DNA of 64,000 bases from Cyanobacteria bacterium FACHB-471 (GCA_014695345.1 JACJOC010000016.1:1-64000), one strand, 5' to 3'. Positions 15,701 to 24,665 are shown, numbered from the stretch's first letter. Translations and numbers: made by a program. The notes: generated by a model from the sequence alone, not told the origin.

Positions 15701-18325
15701 AAAGTATGAACCTTCAATTTGTTGGGCAATGGTAAGTGCAGTGTTCAAGGTTGTTTGGGCAGCGGCATCTCCCGCTTGAAATTGGGCAATTGCGATTTCT
15801 CTCAATACATATGCCTTAATTGATAGATCTTCGGTCTGTTGGGCAATGGTAAGTACAGTGTTCAAGGTTGTTTGGGCAGCCGCAGCATCTCCTGCTTTAA
15901 GTTGGGTGAGGGCAATTTCCCTCAATGCTTCTAACTTGTTGAATGAATCATCAATCTGTTGGACAGTGGTAAGTGCAGCAGCAGCATCTCCTGCTTTAAG
16001 TTGGGTAAGGGCAATCTCCTTGAGTGCAAATGATTGATAGTTTGAATCATCAATCTGTTGAACAGTGATGAGTGCAGCCGCAGCATCTCCTGCTTTAAGT
16101 TGGGTGAGGGCAATTTCCCTCAATGCTTCTAACTTGTTGGATGAATCATCAATCTGTTGGACAGTGGTAAGTGCAGCAGCAGTATCTCCTGCTTGAGCTT
16201 GGGTGATGGCAGTGGTAAGTACAACTGTATATCTTGCTTGAGCTTGAGCGATCGCAATCTCCTTCAGTACATCTGCCTTGTTGTAGTCGTATGAATATTC
16301 AACCTGCTGGGCAGTAGTAAGTGCAGTGTTCAGAGTCATTTGGGCAGCCGCCGCATTGCCAACGTTCATTTGAACAATTGCAATCTCTTTCAGTGCCTTG
16401 ATACACACTTTGTACAGATCCTGCCGTTCCTTATCCGCTAAAACTTGTTGGATGAATGATAGATCTAGCTCACCGTCTTGATCTTGTATAACCTCCGGAA
16501 CAACCAGGAATTGACTCAGCAAATAAACGGCATACCCAGCTTTCCAGTCTGATAAACGCGTTAACTGTACGGACTGCAGCCTCTTCAGCGTTTTCTTGGC
16601 AAGTTCTAATGAGTTTAATTCAGATTTGTTCCTGGTAACGAGTGACCATGCCAGCAGCAAAAGCCACAGAATACAATCTTCTCGACTAGATTGCTCTGCC
16701 AGCTTCCAGGCTCGTTCCAAACTTCCTGCTCGCAAGGCATCCAGAGGCGATTCTTGTGCCATCTCAATTTTGCGTCTGGCATGGAGCAACAAAAACTCTG
16801 CCATCCCCCCTGCTTCATCCGCTTCCGCTTTGCTCTGCAATGCCAGCTTGATAGTTTTCAAGGGCAGTTCTGGCGTGTCGGGAATGACTTGCCGTTGGGC
16901 ATTGGCAAAGGCTTCATTTCGGGCAAGGTCATAGAGCGGTTCTAACTGCTTTGCCTCCTGTAAGTGATCGGCATAATACCGCAAGGCATAGGGGCTTTCG
17001 TTCTCCTGCCAGCTAGCACAGTAATTGATTAGTTTATTTCTTGCTAAATCAGTTTCCTCTGTCCCTAAAACCTGTTGAAACTGAGCGGCTAATAGAGGAT
17101 GGGCAAAGCTATAGAAATCTGATCGGATACTAAACCAACGAGTGACTTGCCAGGGTAACCTTGGCCAATCAAATGCTCCTAATCCAGTTAATGCTTTAAT
17201 TTCGTTTTTTGATAATGCTCCCAACGCTACCGATAGTAAAACAAATAACGCTTGTACTTTTTCACTGTCTGCTGCTTCAGCCAATTGATCAAATTGCTGC
17301 TCCACATACTTTGTAAATCCTTTTGGACTATTGGTAAGGAGCATCTGAATATCTTTTCCCTGCTCGGCGGCTTGCTTCAAGTCATCCAGCAAGTAGCGCA
17401 AGTAAAGGGGAAAGCCGTCTGTTATGATGTCCAGCGCTTCAATAAAGTCAGGCTCCTCTGCATAAGCCGTTAAGCCATTAATTCTCCCAACCCAATCAGC
17501 AAGGGCTTCACGGGGCAATTGATTCAAAGGTAATTGACGGGTAGCTTTTTTTTTCCAATCTTCTAAGTATTTTGGCTCATCATCTGGTTCGGCGCGTGCC
17601 GATACAATGACATACACCCCCTCCGGCAACGAAGTAAAAAATGGTTCAAATGTCTTTTCGGCTTCATCTAAACCATCGAGAACAATAATTAGGGGACGGC
17701 AATTGTTCTGTTGTGGATCAGCAGTAATCATCTTGAAATTGAAAAGGGCGTCCCGCATCCCACTTTCATCAACCGGAAACTCTTTTTTGAGGGGTCTGTA
17801 ATAGAAATTAAGCTGCCGCAGTAGATGTCGATAGGCGTTGGGGACTGACTTCATGGCATCTGAACTGCTACGAAAGCAGTGAAAGACGACGAAATACTTC
17901 TCTTGTTGGGTCTCCTGCCAGTGACTTAATAAAGCCGATTTACCAAAACCAGCAGGAGCCGTAACCAAAAACACGCCGCTAGAGTTCTGCTCTATAAACT
18001 GATTAATTTGGTCTTGCTCCCTAGATCGCCCCGCAAAAGGTCTGCTGGTATACTCCTTAAGCACCTCCTTGACCTTAGCCTCAATTTCTAGCCCATAAGG
18101 CTGAATTTGCCTCAAAATCTCAGGGTCAGCTAGTATTTCATCTAGCCGATCGCTTTGCTGTTTTTGTTCAATTAACTTAAGGGCTGCTATAGCTCGTGAA
18201 GTCTGTGGCGCAAACGATCCTGGAAGATAGGACAACTCAATTCCAAGTTGACGAGATACGATTTCTTCAAATTCGTCGTATTCAAGGCTCTTCAGTTTGT
18301 CTAAACGCTTTGCAGGAGTATTCAT
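12722..18325 (-). CDS. Giant STAND NTPase with EAD-like N-terminus and repeat array (cassette B)
   Basis: A 1867-residue paralogue of the protein at 5824-10110. The order is the same: N-terminal adaptor domain (1-90), NTPase with Walker A APAGFGKS at 123-130 and the Walker B motif IIVLDGLDE, a helical linker (SPYALRYYADHLQ), about 32 repeats with consensus ALKEIAIAQAQAGDAAAA, and a terminal cap (FVETGDREGFKQLLIPCAEY). The ATG follows the TAA of the TIR-EAD gene with no spacing (TAAATG), so the two are coupled. The likely role is an infection-triggered oligomerising switch that brings the TIR partner together. Cassettes A and B have different repeat numbers and diverged repeats, suggesting different triggers. 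Confidence 0.85.
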   Translation of the reverse strand: MNTPAKRLDKLKSLEYDEFEEIVSRQLGIELSYLPGSFAPQTSRAIAALKLIEQKQQSDRLDEILADPEILRQIQPYGLEIEAKVKEVLKEYTSRPFAGRSREQDQINQFIEQNSSGVFLVTAPAGFGKSALLSHWQETQQEKYFVVFHCFRSSSDAMKSVPNAYRHLLRQLNFYYRPLKKEFPVDESGMRDALFNFKMITADPQQNNCRPLIIVLDGLDEAEKTFEPFFTSLPEGVYVIVSARAEPDDEPKYLEDWKKKATRQLPLNQLPREALADWVGRINGLTAYAEEPDFIEALDIITDGFPLYLRYLLDDLKQAAEQGKDIQMLLTNSPKGFTKYVEQQFDQLAEAADSEKVQALFVLLSVALGALSKNEIKALTGLGAFDWPRLPWQVTRWFSIRSDFYSFAHPLLAAQFQQVLGTEETDLARNKLINYCASWQENESPYALRYYADHLQEAKQLEPLYDLARNEAFANAQRQVIPDTPELPLKTIKLALQSKAEADEAGGMAEFLLLHARRKIEMAQESPLDALRAGSLERAWKLAEQSSREDCILWLLLLAWSLVTRNKSELNSLELAKKTLKRLQSVQLTRLSDWKAGYAVYLLSQFLVVPEVIQDQDGELDLSFIQQVLADKERQDLYKVCIKALKEIAIVQMNVGNAAAAQMTLNTALTTAQQVEYSYDYNKADVLKEIAIAQAQARYTVVLTTAITQAQAGDTAAALTTVQQIDDSSNKLEALREIALTQLKAGDAAAALITVQQIDDSNYQSFALKEIALTQLKAGDAAAALTTVQQIDDSFNKLEALREIALTQLKAGDAAAAQTTLNTVLTIAQQTEDLSIKAYVLREIAIAQFQAGDAAAQTTLNTALTIAQQIEGSYFKSEALKKIAITQAQTGDTAALATAQQIEDSYYESEALKEIAIVQLKAGDAAAAQTILNTALTTTQHIENSYHKSEALKGIAIAQAQAGDATAALTTVQQMEGLYEKLKALKEIAVTQAQAGDATAALTTTQQMENSSDKLEALKEIAVTQAQAGDAAAALTIAQQIEHSSNKLEVLKEIAIAQFQAGDAAAAQTTLNIALTIAQPIENLYHKSEALKGIAIAQFQAGDDDAALSTAQQIEYSSDKLEALKEIAIAQAQAGDAATALTTAQQIEDSYGTYGIKYNKIEVLKEIAIAQAQAGDAAAAQITLNTALTNAKQIIFYDQPSVLREIAIAQAQAGDTAAAQTTLNTALTTAQQIEHLSRESLVLKPSVLREIAIAQAQAGDAVAAQTTLSTALAAAQQIEEDSYEKLEALQKIAIAQLNTGDADAALTTTQQLGSSRRSFVLREIAIAQLKAGDDAALITAQQIEDSHDKLFVLREIAIAQLKAGDDAAAQATLNTALATVQQIEHSHHKVEPLKEIAIVQLKAGDDAAAITTAQLIENSSYKSSVLEEIAIAQAQAGDAVAALTTVQQIEDSHHKVEPLKEIAIVQLKAGDAAAAITTAQLIENSSYKSSVLEEIAIAQAQAGDAVAALTTAQQIEDSSDKARTLKEIVIAQLKAGDAAAQITLNIALTTAQQIESLLSKPSVLREIAIVQAQAGDAAAALDIVQQIGDSSDTAEALREIAIVQAQVGDAAAQATLNAALTAAQQINNPYYMKRIAIAQLNAGDAVAAQATLNTALATVQQIENAYEKSEALKDLAIAQLNTGDVIAALTITQQIEHSRHKLEALKEIAIAQLNAGDAAAARTTLNTAPTTAQQIENAYEKLEAFKEIAIAQLNAGDAAAALTTAQQIEDAYDRAGTIKEIAIAQAKAKLGEQAVATAEKILSGRNHHLLEIAAAFVETGDREGFKQLLIPCAEYLDAAYKMCGYLAQLYPDQVMPITKLVSEFSVS
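12921..16402 (-). repeat. In-gene tandem repeat array of STAND protein B
   Basis: About 32 coding units, mostly 93-120 bp, again mixing a short type and a long type with an extra xxTLNTAL helix turn. A 198-bp block (two 33-residue units) at 13797-13994 is followed by a near-identical copy at 13995-14192 with only a few base changes. That is a recent duplication and shows that the array is still changing length. Confidence 0.9.
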
Positions 18326-19054
18326 TTACCTTTTCAAATGAGGAGCTACACCATAAATCGTGTTAAGCAGATCTGCAAAGGAATCTCCCTCTTTTTGAGA
18401 TGCAAGTTTCATCACATCTTTAGCAATCTGTACCTGTGCTACATTCCTGGGCAGTTGAGATTCATCAATCTCATACAGAAAAATCACTTCATCAAACTGA
18501 GCAGGCAAAAGAGACTTTAGTAGGTTAAACGCCAGAATGCGGGGCGCGACTCCAGATGCAAATCCAGGAGTTGGGCTATAAACTGGACTAGAACTCGCCC
18601 CTGCTCCTCCCAATGGTGGCTTACCCGTTTCTCCTCGAATGCCACGCACTAACGTCTGAAATCCCTCTTCATAGTTCTGGTCATTGATACTTACGTATAA
18701 CATTGCTCCAATAAAGGGAGGGATCTTACAGCCTTGATAGAGCACCGGAATTAGGCGACGACTGGGCGGACGCGATTCCAGCTTTGCTTGCTTCTCCTCC
18801 TCTATTTGTGCCGTTAACCAGGCATCCCTCTCCCAATTGACCCACTGTGCATCAACACTTTGAGGTGAAAGCACAAAGAGGAAAACACTTGCACCGTCCA
18901 ATCCCTCTTCAATCTTTCTAGCGATGCTGTCCCCAGGTTGAATCTCCCACTTATCTAGCCAAGCATCAATACTCTCACGAGTTCGTAGGTCCGTTGCTAA
19001 CCGCTCAACAAAGGGCTTATCGACACTACTGTGGCTCACAAAGACTTTGGTCAT
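18326..19054 (-). CDS. TIR-EAD fusion protein (cassette B effector candidate)
   Basis: A 242-residue protein. Residues 1-150 are a TIR domain (VFVSHSSVDKPFVERLA, a DAWLDKWEIQPGDS loop, WVNWERDAW with the candidate catalytic Glu). A Gly/Ser/Pro linker leads to a C-terminal EAD at about 172-242 (LAFNLLKSLLPAQFDEV, LLNTIYGVAPHLKR) matching the free-standing domain at 10116-10403. The start has a strong ribosome site (AAGGAG). The stop abuts the STAND NTPase start, so effector and switch are co-translated. The EAD probably docks on the N-terminal domain of that NTPase. NAD depletion as the output is inferred from the TIR family. Confidence 0.85.
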   Translation of the reverse strand: MTKVFVSHSSVDKPFVERLATDLRTRESIDAWLDKWEIQPGDSIARKIEEGLDGASVFLFVLSPQSVDAQWVNWERDAWLTAQIEEEKQAKLESRPPSRRLIPVLYQGCKIPPFIGAMLYVSINDQNYEEGFQTLVRGIRGETGKPPLGGAGASSSPVYSPTPGFASGVAPRILAFNLLKSLLPAQFDEVIFLYEIDESQLPRNVAQVQIAKDVMKLASQKEGDSFADLLNTIYGVAPHLKR

Positions 19055-19125
19055 AGAACTCCTTCATTCCCCTCTTAGATCTAAACAATTGAAACACCTT
19101 TTTTTAAGGAGTGGCTTTAGAAGAA

Positions 19126-20082
19126 TTAACGTTCCCCTGTAATGCCCCAAATTAGCTGTTTCATTGGATCAGGTTCTAATTGACGAAAATCAACCCACAT
19201 CATGCCTTCTAAAAAGACTGGTAATCCCGGTGTCTCTTCACAATCTGGAAGAATCACAGGGATAACTGGGCACTTGCGTCTATGAAACTCTCTCAGAAAA
19301 GCATCTAATTCTGGTTCTTGCCAGGGGCCAGTATTGTTCCTACCGATAAAGACAGCCGCTGCCTTAATATTTCTAATTTGCTCCTCCAAAGCTCTTTGCC
19401 AAGGGAGACCTGGACGCAAATCCCATTCATCTAACCACGGCAAAATTCCTAATTCTTTGAGATGCTCTCCAATGCGTTTGATGGCAGGCTTATCGTCACT
19501 GTTGTGGCAAAGAAAAACGTCAAAGTCTTGGGTTGCGATTTTGCCTTGGAGCAAAGAAGTAGCAGTATCTCGATCGCGTTGCAGATCGGCAGACTTATCT
19601 ATTTCTATAAGAATAGCTGCTTCAGCTTCTGTAACTTGTTCCGTTCGTCCCTGGTCTATCAAGGAAATTCGAGTGTCACAAACACCACAAGTGATCCAAT
19701 CCAAACCGCGTTCTCGTCGCATCTGGACGTGTTGTTCAGGAATTGTGGCACCACAACCGTGACAAGCTAAAATCCGTCGGCATTGAATACTCTCCGATAA
19801 TGCTCGACGATTTAGATGAATGAAAATATAGTCTTCGAATTGCGAGCGGGTTTGTTCATTTGCTGCTTTGCCAAAAAAGAGTGTTAATTCCCCCTTACCT
19901 TCTTGAACTTCGCGTAGGAACATACCGCATAGTCCACCTGCTTTTGCTTTGTAAGTTGCAGCATTCTTCCATAAGTCTTGTTTGATAAAGAGTCCACTTC
20001 TTGTAAGCCTCACGGCTAAAGTTGCGTAAATATTGAGAACTGCACCTTCAAATTCAAAGATTACGGTAAGCAAACTCAGCAC
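19126..20082 (-). pseudogene. 5'-truncated TIR protein gene fused to the cas10d 3' end
   Basis: An open frame of 318 residues whose first codon is a GTG inside the cas10d stop region (29-base overlap, different frame). The N-terminal part (EGAVLNIYATLAVRL, CGMFLREVQEGKGELTLFF) and the zinc-ribbon-like part (ILACHGCGATIP, WITCGVCDTRISL) look like the middle and end of longer cyanobacterial TIR proteins. These normally begin with an ATPase- or ROC-type region, which is missing here. The C-terminal TIR domain is intact (FDVFLCHNSDDKPA, LPWLDEWDLRPG, GPWQEPELDAF). I read it as a gene truncated by the event that brought cas10d next to it. A functional short product made by coupling to cas10d cannot be excluded. 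Confidence 0.6.
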
Positions 20083-22906
20083 CAGACTTAACTCGATGGC
20101 GGTGTTCTTGCAAAAGGGCGCGATCGCCTTTGTACTGCCCCAGAAACAGATCCTTGATACAGGTAGTTACGAACTGATGGACTGCCTGCATCTCGTTTTT
20201 GACGCGAATTTCAATTGACAGAGACTTATCCATGATTAAAGGACGCTTGTAAGGTTCTTGGCGCTTTAGGGCATCATGCAGCCGTCCTGCTGTCTGTAAT
20301 ATGAGGGTCTCGATGGGTAAATCATTGGAGGTTGAAAGAATATCTTCCAAAACCTTTGATAGAGGGAGAACAATAGCGTGAGATGACTTCGCTACATGGA
20401 CTCGATAGAACGTGCGGTATTCCTGAACCAGCCGTTGAGTCAGTTCAAGTTGCTGTTCCATATCCAGATCTCCTGTTGCCCAAATCTGAGCAAACTCCCA
20501 ATACTGTTGAACTCTGTCATCCGAGAGACTTTGAAAACGCGAGCGGGCAAGGCTAAAAATAGCTGAGACATCCGTTACGATTGCCTGTACTGTACCTGGA
20601 AATGCTTGCCATTGAGGGTCAGGGCGTTTTGCCCGACAATCAAGATGAATAGTGTAGGCAATTAGTAAGCGATCGAGCCAATCACTCAGATGTTTGGTCT
20701 GCCCCTGCGAATGCTCCTCCAGATGAAGGGTAGTTGGCAAACTCAAAAGACTCCAGAAACTTGCAGTTTCATCTACCTGCACTGTTGCCTGAAATTCACT
20801 GCCCCTGTTATAGAACGGTACGGAGCTAGCGGTAGCAACCACTTTAACACCCAGTAGAAGTGGGAGCGCGATCGCTAGAAACGCAGGTTTAATCCAAGCA
20901 TCAGTCGTAGTTTTACCTTTTGTAGTGGTGTAAATGACTGCCAGGAAAGGGAGATCACGTTTGTCTTCCGCGTTTGGGTCGAGATCAGTTCTAAGCCAGG
21001 GGTAGAAGCGCAAAGCATTGGCATCCATCCCGTGTTCCTGCCAGAATCGGCAAATCTCCCACAAGTTGACCTGCTTGAGTTGCTTAACCAAAAGTCGAAT
21101 GGCTTTTGTGATCTGGGGAGCGTGGACAAAGGCAGGAAAAAGATACAGGAAAATAGGCTGTTGATCTTCCAGTTTGCCTGCGGGAACAGACCAGAATGCC
21201 TGCCGCAGGAGCATCTCCAATGACCAGATTTTGGAAATTCCTCGCTTAAGCTGTCGCCCTCCCAGCTGATTTTTGTTGCTGTATTGCTGCGGTTTGAACA
21301 GAACTACCGAGTCCATCTGATCCTCTGAGAGAAATTCCCCAGAACTTAAAGAGCAAATGGGCTGCTTGGCAAGCTTGGTCTTAGCATTAACATAGCCTGC
21401 CAATTCCCGTTGAAACGAGGTTGGTTGTACATCCCAGCCTTGGATTTCAAGGTATTGTGTCACATAGTCATAAAAAATTTCGCGAGTCAGATTAGGGTGA
21501 GTGGGCAACAGATGATTTTGCTCAGCCCAAGTTGCTAACTGTTCCGCTAAATCTTGAAGCTCTACCAAGAAGTAATTTGGAATTGAGTTCCTTGAGTTTG
21601 GAGTGGAATGCTTAGTAACGTAATGAGCGGCTGCATAATACCAACCTAAGTTCACTCCTCCCGCATTCCGCTGAGTCTGTTCAGGAGTGATGTCAGATTG
21701 AATCTCTAGTTTTTCAAGAATCCAGGCAATGAATTCGGGACGATTCCTAAAAAATTCTCGTTGGACCAGGATAAGAAACTCGGCTAGGCGATCGCTTCTT
21801 AAACCGGCACCCCGCGCTAAAAACTCCCGCTCGGTTGGGTCAAGACTGAGCCTTGCCAGTCGTTTTGGTGTTGCTGGTTCCTTTTCATTTCTGACGTAGG
21901 CTTTCATGATACTGGGTAGATTCCGAATCAATCGGGCAGGTGAGAATAGCTCCAGCGTTTGAGGTGCAGCTTTTAGCCCTTTACCATCTCGTTTGAAGCC
22001 AGCTTCTCCTCGAGAAATACTGTCTATTAATTGATCTCTGACCTGCTCCCATACAAACTTCTGAAATTCTATGTGAGCTGGTATCCTGCTATCTGATGGT
22101 GCAAGGTAAATAATGCCATCTGGGAAAAATAAAATTGGTTGCCAGTCCAGCTTCTCAGTAAATTGCAGTACTGCGTTGTGAATGCTATTCGTGAGTAGTC
22201 CAGTGCAGTTACGGAGGCGATGATAGATCAGAGTACGAGCAATCCCCAACTCATTCATCAACTCTTGCAGGCAATTGCCCTCTGGTGTGACAACAATATC
22301 AGCAGGACCGGAGAGTTGAGCGGCGATCGTTCCAAATAAGAGTAATTGATGTAGGGGCTGTTTCAGGCGACATTCAGAGATTTTGTAGGTATTTCTCTTG
22401 ACTGAAGAGGTATTCTTTCTTGCAATCTTAGGAGTAATTTGAGCGAGATAATTAATTTCTGACAAGTACTCACGCCACTCCATCCAAAATGCATCGAGAT
22501 TCAGTGTTTCTCCTAAAGTAATATCTGATGTAGGCAGTAAGGCTGTCGCTTTACTCAGGCAACCGTTGTTGTAGCCCTGGAAGGTAAACCCTAAGCAAAG
22601 CAACCGTTTCTCATTATCGGACAGCATAAGTTTGGCACGTAAGAACGAGAGCAGATTCCAAACAATCAGCAAGCTATTCAGAATACAAATCAACAAGCTT
22701 TGTCCAAGGTTGTTACTGCTTTGGGTTGCCTGCTGCATCCTATCCAATTCCTCGGGTTGGACGAACCAACCATTCCACGCTTTATCAAAGGCGGAAAGCA
22801 TTCCAAACTCCTGTTCCAGAGCAGGTAGTACTGTCTCTATATAAGCAAGTAACACCGGATCGAGATCGAGCGTTTGCAGGAGAAGGGTTTGGAGAAGGGT
22901 TGCCAT
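20054..22906 (-). CDS. cas10d: Cas10d/Csc3-like protein, type I-D CRISPR, HD motif lost
   Basis: A 950-residue protein matching Csc3/Cas10d, the large subunit of type I-D Cascade. Recognisable family segments are LLQTLLLQTLDLDP, VLPALEQEFGM, LSDNEKRLLCLGFT, ALIYHRLRNCTGLLTNSIHN-like text at about 230-250, a DWQPILFFPDGIIYLAP-like stretch, and GVNLGWYYAAAHY. Family members carry an N-terminal HD nuclease site (LHDYxK after CLGFT). Here those residues are FQGYNN, so His-Asp become Gln110-Gly111, and the upstream histidine position reads LLICILN. The nuclease is therefore probably dead, as in type I-D CRISPR-associated transposons. No csc1, csc2, cas6, cas3 or CRISPR array is visible nearby. It is divergent from tniQ, with 425 bp between them. 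Confidence 0.8.
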   Translation of the reverse strand: MATLLQTLLLQTLDLDPVLLAYIETVLPALEQEFGMLSAFDKAWNGWFVQPEELDRMQQATQSSNNLGQSLLICILNSLLIVWNLLSFLRAKLMLSDNEKRLLCLGFTFQGYNNGCLSKATALLPTSDITLGETLNLDAFWMEWREYLSEINYLAQITPKIARKNTSSVKRNTYKISECRLKQPLHQLLLFGTIAAQLSGPADIVVTPEGNCLQELMNELGIARTLIYHRLRNCTGLLTNSIHNAVLQFTEKLDWQPILFFPDGIIYLAPSDSRIPAHIEFQKFVWEQVRDQLIDSISRGEAGFKRDGKGLKAAPQTLELFSPARLIRNLPSIMKAYVRNEKEPATPKRLARLSLDPTEREFLARGAGLRSDRLAEFLILVQREFFRNRPEFIAWILEKLEIQSDITPEQTQRNAGGVNLGWYYAAAHYVTKHSTPNSRNSIPNYFLVELQDLAEQLATWAEQNHLLPTHPNLTREIFYDYVTQYLEIQGWDVQPTSFQRELAGYVNAKTKLAKQPICSLSSGEFLSEDQMDSVVLFKPQQYSNKNQLGGRQLKRGISKIWSLEMLLRQAFWSVPAGKLEDQQPIFLYLFPAFVHAPQITKAIRLLVKQLKQVNLWEICRFWQEHGMDANALRFYPWLRTDLDPNAEDKRDLPFLAVIYTTTKGKTTTDAWIKPAFLAIALPLLLGVKVVATASSVPFYNRGSEFQATVQVDETASFWSLLSLPTTLHLEEHSQGQTKHLSDWLDRLLIAYTIHLDCRAKRPDPQWQAFPGTVQAIVTDVSAIFSLARSRFQSLSDDRVQQYWEFAQIWATGDLDMEQQLELTQRLVQEYRTFYRVHVAKSSHAIVLPLSKVLEDILSTSNDLPIETLILQTAGRLHDALKRQEPYKRPLIMDKSLSIEIRVKNEMQAVHQFVTTCIKDLFLGQYKGDRALLQEHRHRVKSGAEFAYRNL

Positions 22907-23331
22907 AACAAATCCTATTTGGATTTGAAGTGTGAATAATTCTCAAAATGCTATTAGCAAATTCTGGAAGATCTTGGAAAAGTAATATTTCCTTTCAATT
23001 GAGAGTAAAGCTGTTTTCCATACTCATGATTCATCCGAAAAATGAGACGGAGACAATCGTTCACCGTTCAATTAACCTTTTAAGATTTTTTTGTTTCTTT
23101 CAGAAGAAAAATTTGCTAGTATTTCTTCAATGATATATTTATACTTCTGGAAGTTGTTAGGGTAAAGTTCACAGTAGTCTGACGACGAAAACTTCGATAA
23201 CTGGTGTCAGTCTCTTCCTTTAAACTAACTTTACCTGTAAAACAGTTTAGAAAACCAGTCTCTACAAAATTTCTTGCTCGGCAGAAAATTGAGTAGTAAC
23301 GGACAGCATATCAGCGATAAACCAGAAACTA
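22907..23331. other. Divergent intergenic region between cas10d and tniQ
   Basis: 425 bp, AT-rich, no credible ORF and no HIP1 site. An inverted repeat GGTAAAGTT / AACTTTACC lies near 23160-23170 and 23225-23235. I see no direct repeats of CRISPR type and no stretch matching the tRNA-Ala gene that could be a delocalised guide. It presumably holds the two divergent promoters. Confidence 0.4.
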
Positions 23332-24075
23332 ATGATTTTTGAAGAGTTAAACCCTCTAGACATTGCCAAAAGGAGCAGACTCTATCATTTACCGCCGATC
23401 GCGAACGGTACTTCATGTGCCGAAGGTTTAATCAGCTACATTTGTCGTCTTTCCGAAGCACACTGCGTTTCTCCAGGAATCCTACTTAAGAAAGAAATCC
23501 TACCTGTTTTCAGGAAAAACTACTCCATTAGCTTTGGAGGAGCTTATGCCATACAAGTGGATGGACATGGCGTTTCAGTATCTTCTGTGGCTAAGCCTAT
23601 CTACCGAAAAAATCCTAACGAATATGGATTACTGGCTTGGCAATACCTTGAAGGACTTAAGCTTTTGACATTGAGAGCAGATTTGCAAGAACTGATTATC
23701 CCCATCAATTTAAGTCTAATTTTGGAGGGTGTAGCAGAGCAAGAGCTAGGACGAGATTTGCGAGCTTGGTGCCCCGAGTGTTTTCAAGCTTGGCGAACTG
23801 TTGGACATCCCCTTTATGAGCCTCTTCTCTGGTCAATTGCTGCCATTACTGTATGTCCTTATCATTACAAGCCCTTACAGTTACGCTGTCCACACTGTCG
23901 GAAGTCACAACGCCCTCTCACGTCTAGAACACGAATCGCTCGATGTTCTCAGTGCTTTGAATGGTTGGATGTTCGTGCAGCGCCAGCATCAGAGACGGAA
24001 ATTCTAATTGCAATGCAGTTAGAACAACATCTTGAGATTGCAGAACGGGTGATGAGATTTATGAATCTGGGTTAG
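23332..24075 (+). CDS. tniQ: TniQ family transposon targeting protein
   Basis: A 247-residue protein of the TniQ/TnsD family. The N-terminal TniQ helix has SRLYHLPPIANGTSCAEGL and ISYICRLSEAHCVSPG. The C-terminal half holds the zinc-finger pattern: AWCPEC, VCPYHYKPLQLRCPHC and IARCSQCFEW. TniQ links a target-recognition complex (Cascade, Cas12k or its own DNA-binding domain) to the TnsC AAA+ regulator in Tn7-like elements. The short length and the missing large C-terminal DNA-binding domain are typical of TniQ in CRISPR-associated transposons rather than TnsD. It sits between a nuclease-dead cas10d and a broken tnsA. No tnsC is present. The frame is intact. Confidence 0.85.
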   Translation: MIFEELNPLDIAKRSRLYHLPPIANGTSCAEGLISYICRLSEAHCVSPGILLKKEILPVFRKNYSISFGGAYAIQVDGHGVSVSSVAKPIYRKNPNEYGLLAWQYLEGLKLLTLRADLQELIIPINLSLILEGVAEQELGRDLRAWCPECFQAWRTVGHPLYEPLLWSIAAITVCPYHYKPLQLRCPHCRKSQRPLTSRTRIARCSQCFEWLDVRAAPASETEILIAMQLEQHLEIAERVMRFMNLG

Positions 24076-24108
24076 CTCGTTTAGCCAACAACTAACAGAG
24101 GAAAATCA

Positions 24109-24632
24109 ATGCTGTCAGGGGAAGAATTAAAAAAGCGAATTAACTATTTGAACCTACCAGAGGCAGGTCGTGGACTTTTAGGAAAAAATACTTTCCTCTA
24201 GCCAGTACGACAGGAGGTAGAGACAATAACGCCTTTGGCTTCTACTCCAGCACAAAAATGGGTAAAACTATCGCATTTGAATGGAGCAATGTCGAACAAC
24301 CGGGTTTAGAACGATTTTACGAATATGACAATGAAGTCTTGGGATATCTCGAGCAACCATATCAATTTACACTTAAATATCTGTCAAAAGATGGCAGGGT
24401 TATGACCACAGGGTACATATCAGATTACTGCGTCTTCTATTAGAGACTTTGTTGCGACCAACAAATGGAAACTACAGAAAAAGTTAGTAGAACTGGCGGA
24501 GCAGCAACCCAATCGTTATTACCAAAATGAGAATGGACAGTAGCGGAGTCTAACTACTGAAGAAAATATACGATAATACGGCTTCCATTTCTGTATTCGC
24601 ACAGATACTGAGCTCGACGTTGAAGGAGACTA
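24109..24632 (+). pseudogene. tnsA-like (TnsA-TnsB N-terminal) transposase fragment, frameshifted
   Basis: Three frames must be joined to follow the homology. Frame one from ATG 24109 reads MLSGEELKKRINYL and GRGLLGKN and stops at about 24200. The next frame reads GGRDNNAFGFYSSTKMGKTI, then YEYDNEVLGYLEQP and a degraded HTPDF-like YISDY. A third frame has LVELAEQQPNRYYQNENG and, after an in-frame stop, SLTTEENIR and FHFCIRTD. This is the order of the N-terminal endonuclease region of cyanobacterial Tn7-like TnsA or TnsA-TnsB fusions. Everything after it (TnsB, TnsC) is gone, and the fragment runs straight into the transposon-end sequence. It is therefore a dead remnant, consistent with an internal deletion. 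Confidence 0.6.
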
Positions 24633-24665
24633 ATAAGATAAGCTTATAGTACAGCCCAAATGGTC

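Noticed and set aside
13261-16113. Open frames opposite STAND gene B
   Set aside because: Same cause: repeat periodicity keeps alternative frames open.
6036-16402. Regular repeats resembling a CRISPR array
   Set aside because: Units of about 100 bp are coding, in frame and without unique spacers.
24258-24443. A 61-codon ORF as an independent gene
   Set aside because: Its product is the middle of the tnsA-like sequence; homology continues in other frames on both sides.
22907-24660. CRISPR array or delocalised guide near cas10d/tniQ
   Set aside because: No direct repeats of 30-37 bp and no stretch matching the tRNA-Ala gene were seen.
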